This document shows, one piece after another, positions 16,228 through 23,305 of a stretch of 64,000 bases of DNA (position 1 is its first letter; each line of letters opens with the position of its first letter). This DNA comes from RYN-230 sp963717125 (GTDB lineage Bacteria > Actinomycetota > Actinomycetes > Streptosporangiales > Streptosporangiaceae). The stretch covers positions 434,001 to 498,000 of the forward strand of contig CAVQVG010000015.1 of assembly GCA_963717125.1 (NCBI GenBank), given 5' to 3'. Under the pieces are notes generated by a model, which saw only the letters and a program-made list of their open reading frames with translations, did no database searches and was not told the origin of the DNA. A program made the position numbers and the translations under genes.

Positions 16228-18615
16228 TCAGGCGCCCGGTGTCCCGGCGCAGGCGTACTGGGGCGCGGCCGCGGCCGGCGGGGTGGTGACCCCGGGCGGG
16301 AACGAGCCGTGCACCGCGTAGTAGGCAAGGTCCGTGCTCAGCGCGGCCGAGTCCGCCGCGCTCTGGCCCGCCCCGTTCTCGTAGATGTTCATCGGCGGCA
16401 GCGAATCGCCCGGCCCGCCGGCGTACGCGAACGGCGTCGATCCGGCGCCCAGGCCATCGGGCGCGGTCCAGCCGCAGACGTTGTAGTAGAGCGCGTCGTC
16501 GGCCGGGCCGCCGACGGCGATGACCAGGTACTCGCCGCTGGACGTCTGGTCCCACGCGGTGCTGAACGACTGGGTGACCTGATCACTGGGCAGACCGGCC
16601 GCGCTCGCCGCCGCCAGCGCGGCCTGATAGTCCGCCGGGTCGGCCGCGTACAGCCGTACGTCGTACCGGAACAGGCTGGGCACCGCGGTCAGCAGGAAGT
16701 TCTCGAACACCCCCTCGCCGACCACCTCGGGTACGGCGCTGGCCTGGGCGTAGTAGCGGTCGAGCGCCGCCGCGGCGGCGCCGGTCGGCGCGCCGGCCTT
16801 GGCGGCGAGCAGGAACCGGACGGCCGCCGCGCCGGCCAGGCCGTAGGCGTGGAACTTGGCCAGCCACGGCCCGGTCTCCGCGGTGAAGTCCTGGTGCGGG
16901 AGCAGCCGCTCGACGATGCCCGGCGCGGCGGCGATGCGCAGCCAGGCGGCGGTCAGCCGGGCCGCGGCGGCGCGCAGCCCAGCCGCGGCGGCGCTGCCCT
17001 GGCCGGCGTGGTACGCGGTCCAGAACGCGGTGCTGTCCGCGGCCAGTTCCGGCGCCTCGGGCAGCGCGGCGATCCGCGGCGTGGACTGGTTGTCCGCCGC
17101 GAAGACCTGCAGCGCGGCCGCGGCCGGGCCGCCGTAGCCGGCGATGCCCGCGGCCCACGCCGCGTCCGGTGCGCGGTCGTACCCGGCCGGGTTCCAGGTG
17201 TAGGCGGCGGTGGTGAACTCCGGGATGGTGGACGCGGCGGGCTCCTGCATGGGGTTGGACGTGAACCCGGCCACCTGGGTGTTCAGGTCGGCGGCCCGGC
17301 CCACCAGCGGGCCGAGGAACAGCCGGGTCGGCTGGTAGTCGTTGACCGGGTAGTTGTCCCAGACCACGATCTGGTGGCCGAACTCGGCCGCCGTCGCCTG
17401 GGCCTGGGCCGCCGTGATCGTCTGCGGGATCACCCCGACCCCGGTCCAGTAGACCAGCACGCCGGGGTCGAGACTGGCCCGCCACACCTGGCGGTAGGCG
17501 GAGTCGGCATCACCGGCGTAGTCGGTGGGCACCGTGATCAGCTCCTGCGCCCCGGGATGGGTGTCGATGAAGCCGGTCACGAACTGGTTGAGCAGGTAGG
17601 CCTGCGCGGCGGCCAGCGGGTCCGGCGACGAGCCGAACCGGCTGCTGTCGGCGGGGCAGTTGAACCCGGTCCCGATGTCGTCGAAGAACAACGCGAACTG
17701 GCGCACCCCGGCGTTCCACAGCTGCTGGTCCTTCGCCTCCAGCTCCTGCAGGTCGGCCGGGTCGGAGTAGCAGATGGACAGGCCGGGCGAGAGCGCGTAC
17801 ACGAAGTTGACGTGCGCCGCCTGCGCGGTCGTCACGAGCTGGCTGAGCGCGCTGAGCTGCGCCGCCGGGTACGGGTCCGGCCAGTCGGCCCGCAGGTACG
17901 GGTCGCCTTTGGCCGAGTAGACGAACGTGTTCATCTTGTTCGCGCCGTAGAAGCGGAGCTGGGCGGCGATCTCGGCGTCCGGCCAGGACGGCCCGTAGAA
18001 CCCCTCGATGACCCCGCGGACCGGCATCGACGGCCAGTCCCGGACCAGCACGGCGTGCAGCGTCCGGTGCGTGATGAGCTGGCGCAGGGTCTGCACCGCG
18101 TAGAACGTCCCGGCCGCGTCGGTTCCGGCCAGCACCACGGAGTCGCCGGCGCCGCCGTGGCCGGCCGCCAGCACGTAGCCGCCGGCCGGCAGGCCCGCGG
18201 GCGTCTGCGCCCGCAGCGCGGCCAGGGCCGGGGGGATGGCGGAGTTGCCGGCCGGCGTGCCCACGTACAGCGTGAGCCCGCCCGCCGGGACCGGGTCGCC
18301 CGCGGTCACCTGGTTGATCGTCTGCACGCCAGCCGCCCGCAGCACGCTGGTCAGCGCGGTCAGCGCGACCTGATCCGTGGCCAGGCTGGTGACCTCGGTC
18401 ACGGCCGCCGGGATGGCGACCGCGCCGGGCCGCGCCGTGACCTGCTGCGGGGTCGGCCAGACCGGCGGCAGCGGCCCGCTGGCCGGAGCCGCGCCCGCGG
18501 CCGGTGCGGCCGGTGCGGCCGGTGCGGCTGCCGCCGGGGCCGCCGCGGCCATCCCGGCCACTGCCACCAGCGCGGCCAGCACCGCCGCCGGGCCCCGCAT
18601 CCCGCGGCCGGTCAT
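16228..18615 (-). CDS. Secreted GH84-like beta-N-acetylglucosaminidase with unknown C-terminal domain
   Basis: 795 aa. A signal peptide (residues ~8-32, Ala-rich) leads into a GH20b-like N-domain (~50-190). The GH84 catalytic barrel follows: GVIEGFYGPSWP (201-212), YGANKMNTFVYSAKGDPYLR, and the catalytic Asp pair FFDDIG (Asp312-Asp313) for substrate-assisted hydrolysis. It probably removes terminal GlcNAc from peptidoglycan or other glycans outside the cell. The last ~140 residues are a domain also present in the protein encoded just upstream. Its ATG overlaps that gene's stop by 4 bp, so the two are coupled. Confidence 0.88.
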   Translation of the reverse strand: MTGRGMRGPAAVLAALVAVAGMAAAAPAAAAPAAPAAPAAGAAPASGPLPPVWPTPQQVTARPGAVAIPAAVTEVTSLATDQVALTALTSVLRAAGVQTINQVTAGDPVPAGGLTLYVGTPAGNSAIPPALAALRAQTPAGLPAGGYVLAAGHGGAGDSVVLAGTDAAGTFYAVQTLRQLITHRTLHAVLVRDWPSMPVRGVIEGFYGPSWPDAEIAAQLRFYGANKMNTFVYSAKGDPYLRADWPDPYPAAQLSALSQLVTTAQAAHVNFVYALSPGLSICYSDPADLQELEAKDQQLWNAGVRQFALFFDDIGTGFNCPADSSRFGSSPDPLAAAQAYLLNQFVTGFIDTHPGAQELITVPTDYAGDADSAYRQVWRASLDPGVLVYWTGVGVIPQTITAAQAQATAAEFGHQIVVWDNYPVNDYQPTRLFLGPLVGRAADLNTQVAGFTSNPMQEPAASTIPEFTTAAYTWNPAGYDRAPDAAWAAGIAGYGGPAAAALQVFAADNQSTPRIAALPEAPELAADSTAFWTAYHAGQGSAAAAGLRAAAARLTAAWLRIAAAPGIVERLLPHQDFTAETGPWLAKFHAYGLAGAAAVRFLLAAKAGAPTGAAAAALDRYYAQASAVPEVVGEGVFENFLLTAVPSLFRYDVRLYAADPADYQAALAAASAAGLPSDQVTQSFSTAWDQTSSGEYLVIAVGGPADDALYYNVCGWTAPDGLGAGSTPFAYAGGPGDSLPPMNIYENGAGQSAADSAALSTDLAYYAVHGSFPPGVTTPPAAAAPQYACAGTPGA

Positions 18616-21404
18616 GACGGCGACCCGGCGCAGGCATACCGCGGGCCTGCTGCCGCGGGCAGCGCGGTCACCCCTGGTGGCAGCGTCCCATGGACGGCGT
18701 AGTAGGCGAGGTCAGCCGCCAGTTGCGGGGTCTGCGCCACGGCGGCGGCCGCCGCCTCCTCGTAGCCGCCAGCACCGGGCAGCGTGTTGCGCGGCCCGGC
18801 CACGGTGTAGAACGGGGTCGATCCCGGGATGTCGCCCGACGGGTTGGCCCAGCCGCAGACGTTGAAGTACAGCGCGTCGGTGGCGGCCAGCCCCACGGAG
18901 ATCACCAGGTAGTTGCCGCTGAGCGTGTCCGCCCACGCGGCGGCGAAGGACTGGGTGACCTGGCTGGCCGGCAGCCCGGCGGCCTGGGCGGCGCTGAGCG
19001 CGGTGGCCTCGTCGGCCGGGGTCGCGGCGTACAGCACCACCCGGTCCGGGAACGTGGCCGGCGTCGTGGGCAGGCTCACCGCGGTCCAGGGCCCGGCCGG
19101 CCCGGCGCCGCTGTCCGCTACCAGCGCCCCGGCCGCGCCGGACAGGAACAGCTGGGACGGCTGGCCCGGCACCTGATACGCGTTCGCGCCGATGATGCGG
19201 CCGGCCGGCGCGGCAGGCAGCGCCGCGGTCTGCCAGCCCTGGCCGGCCGAGAACGTGACCGCGGGCTGGCCGGACCCGGTCAGGTAGTACACCTCCTCGC
19301 CGAGCGGCCCGGCGGAACCGGCGGGCAGCAGGTAATTCGTGGCCGCCAGCGCCGTCCCGGGCGCGGGCGCGCCGGGCAGCTGACCCAGCCGCCACCGGCC
19401 GGCCCCGGCCTCGGTGAGGCCGGCCAGCGCGCCGCGACCGGTGCGGAAGATGACCCGCGCCTGCCCCGAGGGCGTGGTCACCGCGGTCAGCCAGCTGCCC
19501 GGCGCCGCCCGGGCCGGCAGCGGTGTGGTCCGCCATCCGGCGCCCGCTTGGCTGCTGACGGTCAGCGCGCCGTCGCGGCCAGCGGCGAAGATCCGCAGCC
19601 CGCCGGCCGTGCCGGCCAGCGCGATCGAGCCGGGGCTGGCGGCGGGCGCGGCGGGCAGCGTGCGGGTCAGCCAGCCGCCGGGCTGCTGGGCCGACTCGGC
19701 CAGGTGCCCGCTGGTATCGGTGAAGAACACGGCCGGCTCGCCGCTGGCCGTGGTGGCCGCCACGATCGCGCTGCCAGCCGCCGGCTGGCCCGGCAGCGGC
19801 TGGGTGACCCAGCCGGCGCTGGCCAGGTAGGTCTGGGCCAGTCCCCCGCCCGCGGCGCGGAAGTAGGCGTGCGGTGTCATCGCGTCGGCCGCGGCCGGAT
19901 CCGGGTAGCTGAGCGCGGCCAGCCCGCCGCCCGCCGCGGGCTGGCCACCCACGGCGAGCTGCAGCCAGCTCGCGCCGTCATACGTCTCCGCGGCCAGCCC
20001 GCCCGCCGATGGCAGGAACAGGTATTCGTCCACCGGCGTGGTGGCGAACCAGACCGCGTCGGACGGCACCGCGGCCACCGCGCCCGAGGTGCCGAGCACG
20101 GTCACGTTCCAGGTCCGCGTCGTGGCCGTGCCGAAGCCGGAGGTCACGGTCACCGTCACCGTATAGCGCCCGGCCTCCGTGAAGACGTGGCTGACCCGCG
20201 GGCCGGTGGCGTTCGTCGTCCGCCCGTCCCCGAACGTCCAGTAGTACTCGCTGATCGACCCGCCGGCCTCGCTGGCCCGCGCGTGGAACGTGCCGGCGGT
20301 CCCGGTGACCGCGACCCGCGGCCCCGCGGCCGACGCGGCGGGCGCCGGCTGCTGGACGGCGGACGGCGGCGTGACGATGACCCACTGCTCGCCCGCCCCC
20401 CAGATCGCCGCGGCCCAGCTCGGCAGGCTGATCCCGGTGTCGTACTGCGCGCTGATGTTGGCCGCGCCGAGGAAGTCGCCGTTGACCATGTTGATGGTGC
20501 CGTCAGCGTTCACCCCGGTCACGATGCCCACATGGTCGGCGTAGCTGGTGGGGGTGATGGCGCCGGGCGGGAAGAAGACGATGGCGTCCCCGGCGGCCGG
20601 GGTCCCGCCGTCCACCGGCATGGTCTCGCCCTGGTCCAGGCCCCAGTCGTAGAACGACACGGAACCGGCGTTGAGCGTGTTCGTGTCCGCGGTGACTCCC
20701 GCCCGCTGCCACACCCACTTGCTGAAGTCGGAGCACCAGGCCTCATTCTCGTTTTCCACCCGGAAGCCCTGGTCGTAGCCGCACCCATCGGAGTTCGCGG
20801 AAAACCCGGCCACCAGCGTGCTGTACGGGTCACAGTCCACCCCGGCGAAGCTGGTCACCGCCGGAGTGTCGCTGATCCCGACCTGGCTGAGCGCGATGGC
20901 CGCGATCCGCGGCCCGAGCCCGATGGCCGCGGTGGGCGCCGCGCGGCGGGCGGCGGCGCGCTGCCCGGCGGCGGTCGCGGCGCAGCTAGCCGGGGTGGCC
21001 AGGCCCCAGTCCCGGCGCAGCCCGGCAGGCAGACCCGCCCCGCAGCCGTAGGGGCCGGTACGCACCAGCTGCCAGGCGCCATGCCGCCAGGTGAACACGC
21101 CGGTGGCGGCGCCGTCCTGGAACCCGGCCGCTATCCCCTGGCCGGCCGACGCGGATGGGATGAAGGTGGCCAGCGCCCATCGGGTCCCGGCGGCCGAGGC
21201 TACGCGCAGCGACCCGGCCCGGATGCCGCCCATCGCCGAGCCGGGGATGTGCCGCGCCGCCTCGAACGCCTGGATCAGCGGCCCAGCCACCGAGGCGGCC
21301 GGCCCGGCCACGGCCCGGGTGCTGGATGCGGCCCGGGTGCTGGATGCGGGCTGCGTGCTGGCGGCGGCGGCCGTCACCGGACCCACCGCGCAGCCCGACG
21401 CCAC
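18612..21404 (-). CDS. Secreted CHAP-amidase-like, PKD and propeller-repeat protein with unknown C-terminal domain
   Basis: 930 aa from the GTG at 21404. A CHAP/NlpC-like domain spans ~165-340, with Cys224 (EAWCSDFSKW) and His291 (YADHVGIVTGV) as likely catalytic residues. A PKD domain spans ~362-437 (YYWTFGDGRTTN, HVFTEAGRYTVTVTV). About six repeats of the form GW-x-T-x-x-LP-x-x-PA (455-785) look like a beta-propeller. The last ~140 residues match the C-terminus of the GH84 protein encoded downstream. Sequence upstream of the GTG encodes a lipoprotein-like signal without a normal start codon (see findings). It likely cleaves peptidoglycan peptide or amide bonds. Confidence 0.85.
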   Translation of the reverse strand: MASGCAVGPVTAAAASTQPASSTRAASSTRAVAGPAASVAGPLIQAFEAARHIPGSAMGGIRAGSLRVASAAGTRWALATFIPSASAGQGIAAGFQDGAATGVFTWRHGAWQLVRTGPYGCGAGLPAGLRRDWGLATPASCAATAAGQRAAARRAAPTAAIGLGPRIAAIALSQVGISDTPAVTSFAGVDCDPYSTLVAGFSANSDGCGYDQGFRVENENEAWCSDFSKWVWQRAGVTADTNTLNAGSVSFYDWGLDQGETMPVDGGTPAAGDAIVFFPPGAITPTSYADHVGIVTGVNADGTINMVNGDFLGAANISAQYDTGISLPSWAAAIWGAGEQWVIVTPPSAVQQPAPAASAAGPRVAVTGTAGTFHARASEAGGSISEYYWTFGDGRTTNATGPRVSHVFTEAGRYTVTVTVTSGFGTATTRTWNVTVLGTSGAVAAVPSDAVWFATTPVDEYLFLPSAGGLAAETYDGASWLQLAVGGQPAAGGGLAALSYPDPAAADAMTPHAYFRAAGGGLAQTYLASAGWVTQPLPGQPAAGSAIVAATTASGEPAVFFTDTSGHLAESAQQPGGWLTRTLPAAPAASPGSIALAGTAGGLRIFAAGRDGALTVSSQAGAGWRTTPLPARAAPGSWLTAVTTPSGQARVIFRTGRGALAGLTEAGAGRWRLGQLPGAPAPGTALAATNYLLPAGSAGPLGEEVYYLTGSGQPAVTFSAGQGWQTAALPAAPAGRIIGANAYQVPGQPSQLFLSGAAGALVADSGAGPAGPWTAVSLPTTPATFPDRVVLYAATPADEATALSAAQAAGLPASQVTQSFAAAWADTLSGNYLVISVGLAATDALYFNVCGWANPSGDIPGSTPFYTVAGPRNTLPGAGGYEEAAAAAVAQTPQLAADLAYYAVHGTLPPGVTALPAAAGPRYACAGSPS

Positions 21405-21462
21405 GGCCAGCGCCGCGAGTGCCGCCCCGGTGCGCCTGGCCGAGGCGGCCAGCCCGACGTCG

Positions 21463-21488
21463 TGACTGACTTGCTATGCAGTCAGTCA
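21463..21488. promoter_or_regulatory. 8-bp inverted repeat upstream of the cell-wall hydrolase operon
   Basis: TGACTGAC (21463-21470), 10-nt spacer, GTCAGTCA (21481-21488). It sits directly before the first plausible codon of the CHAP protein and is a candidate operator for the CHAP-GH84 pair. The binding protein is unknown. Confidence 0.45.
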
Positions 21489-21641
21489 GTACGTAACTTT
21501 CTAACGATCTTTGCGCCCCATCTACCCGGCCTCGTCGGCCTGACAGCACGGTCATGCGTCACATATTGACATGGACGGAGGCTGTTCCGTAAGAACCTTG
21601 CCCAAGCTCCGCGCGCCCGCGTTCCGGAGTGGCGGCCTGAT

Positions 21642-23234
21642 TCAGACCTGGACCGGGTCAACCCGGCCGAGGTGGGGGGCGGCGTGGCCAGAAAGCCGTG
21701 CCGCGGCGTCCGCCCGGGCGGCTGAGCCGCCCGGGTGGGCGGGTTCCGCCTGCAGCCCCTCCTCGATCTCCGCGACGAGTTCTTCGAGCCGGTCGGCGGT
21801 CCCGGCGCGCTGCGCCTGCTCGGCAGCCAGGCTGTCCGCAGCCTGGCTGATCTGCTGGATCGCCACATCCACCTGATCCGCCGCCGACTTCTGCTGCTGA
21901 GTAGCCACAATCGACTCCGCCAGCATGGCCGACGTCAACGTCATCAGATCAGCCACCTCACGCGTACCCTGACTGCCCTGCTCAGCCGCCATGATGGTGG
22001 CATTCGTCTCATCCTGCACCGCCGTGATGATCTCCCGGATCGAATCAGTCGACGCCACCGACCGCTCAGCCAGCTTCCGCACCTCCGCCGCCACCACCGC
22101 GAACCCCTTACCCGCCTCCCCCGCCCGGGCCGCCTCGATCGCCGCATTCAGCGCCAGGATGTTCGTCTGCGCGCCAATGTCATTGATCAACCCCAAAATC
22201 TCCCCGATCTTCTGCGCCCGCTCCCCCAGCGACAGCGACTGCGCCGCGATCGTCTCCACCTTCTCCCGCATATCCACCATCGTGCGCACCGTCCGCTGCG
22301 CCGCCTCCGCCACCGCATTCGAGTTCTCCGCGATCGAACCAGCCGTCGCCGCCAGCTCCTGGATAGTCGCCGACGTCTCCGTCACCGCAGCCGACTGCTC
22401 ACTCGTCGCCGCCGCCGCATTACGCGCCGCCCCCCGCAACTCACCCGCCACATCACTGAGCACGCCTGAGGTAGCCCGGAGCCGGGCGAGCAGCCCCTCG
22501 CGCTCCGCGTCGCGGTCCGACAGTCGGCCGAGCGTTTCCCGCAGCTCGGCCTCGCGGTCCGACAGGCGGGCCAGCGTTTCGCTTAGCTCGGCTTCCCGGC
22601 GCGCCGACCGCCCCACCATGCGGACCACCGCGACGCAGAACCCGGCGCCGGCGGCCATCGCGAGGACGGCCGCGATAATGCCGATCACCAGGGCCTGCTG
22701 CCCGGCCGAATCGGCCGAAGCCTGCGCATCCGACGCGACCTGAGCCTGCGCCGCCTGCACCGCGTCCAGTGGCCGCAGCACGCCCGCGGCGGCCGCCTCC
22801 AGCTGGGCCACCGCGCGCAGCTGAGCCGACGGGGTCGTCCTGGGCGTCGCGCTCAGGCCGGCGAAAACGGCGTTGAAGTGCCGCTCGCCGGCCGCCACCT
22901 GGTCCAGGGCCAGGCTGTTGGCGTCCTGCGTGTCGGCCCGGATGTCGGCCAGCTGCGCCGCAACACCAGCTCGCGCCGCGCCGACCGGCTGCCGGGCCGC
23001 GGCCGACGGAGCGAACAGGTACTTGGTCGCCGCATCCTTCTCGTCCTGGAAATGGATCTCCAGCTGATCTCCGTCCCGGGACGCGGTGACCGCGGTGAGC
23101 GCGGCCTCGCTGCTGGTGATGGCCGATTCATACCGCCAGATCGTGACCCAGATGGCCGCCGAGATGACGGCCACGATCGCCACGCTGGCCGCGGTCAGTT
23201 GCCCGGGCGTCCCGCGCAGGAACCCATTGCGCAT
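21642..23234 (-). CDS. Methyl-accepting chemotaxis-like protein
   Basis: 530 aa. One helix lies at ~10-33, an extracytoplasmic sensor domain at ~34-180 (four-helix type) and a second helix at ~183-205. No classic HAMP is obvious; instead a coiled-coil repeats LSDREAEL/LSDRDAER. The signalling tip is intact: LINDIGAQTNILALNAAIEA and then ARAGEAGKGFAVVA. No cheA, cheW or flagellar genes are in the window, so it may act in an alternative signalling role. The signalling part prefers G-ending codons (GCG, ACG), unlike the C-ending preference of its own N-terminus. It follows the GGDEF-EAL gene by 71 bp. Confidence 0.9.
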   Translation of the reverse strand: MRNGFLRGTPGQLTAASVAIVAVISAAIWVTIWRYESAITSSEAALTAVTASRDGDQLEIHFQDEKDAATKYLFAPSAAARQPVGAARAGVAAQLADIRADTQDANSLALDQVAAGERHFNAVFAGLSATPRTTPSAQLRAVAQLEAAAAGVLRPLDAVQAAQAQVASDAQASADSAGQQALVIGIIAAVLAMAAGAGFCVAVVRMVGRSARREAELSETLARLSDREAELRETLGRLSDRDAEREGLLARLRATSGVLSDVAGELRGAARNAAAATSEQSAAVTETSATIQELAATAGSIAENSNAVAEAAQRTVRTMVDMREKVETIAAQSLSLGERAQKIGEILGLINDIGAQTNILALNAAIEAARAGEAGKGFAVVAAEVRKLAERSVASTDSIREIITAVQDETNATIMAAEQGSQGTREVADLMTLTSAMLAESIVATQQQKSAADQVDVAIQQISQAADSLAAEQAQRAGTADRLEELVAEIEEGLQAEPAHPGGSAARADAAARLSGHAAPHLGRVDPVQV

Positions 23235-23305
23235 GTCAGGTACCCCGTCCCCCCATGGGCTGCTGACTGGTCCCTACCCATCGACGCCGGTACGCATTCA
23301 ATTAG

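Noticed and set aside
13085..16321. A 1078-codon plus-strand open frame antisense to murQ and through the serine hydrolase
   Set aside because: Arg/Gly/Ala-rich shadow of GC-biased codons; the opposite strand and another frame encode clear MurQ and hydrolase domains.
16186..21569. Two very long plus-strand open frames opposite the GH84 and CHAP genes
   Set aside because: Low-complexity Arg/Gly composition with no domain; the minus strand encodes conserved catalytic motifs.
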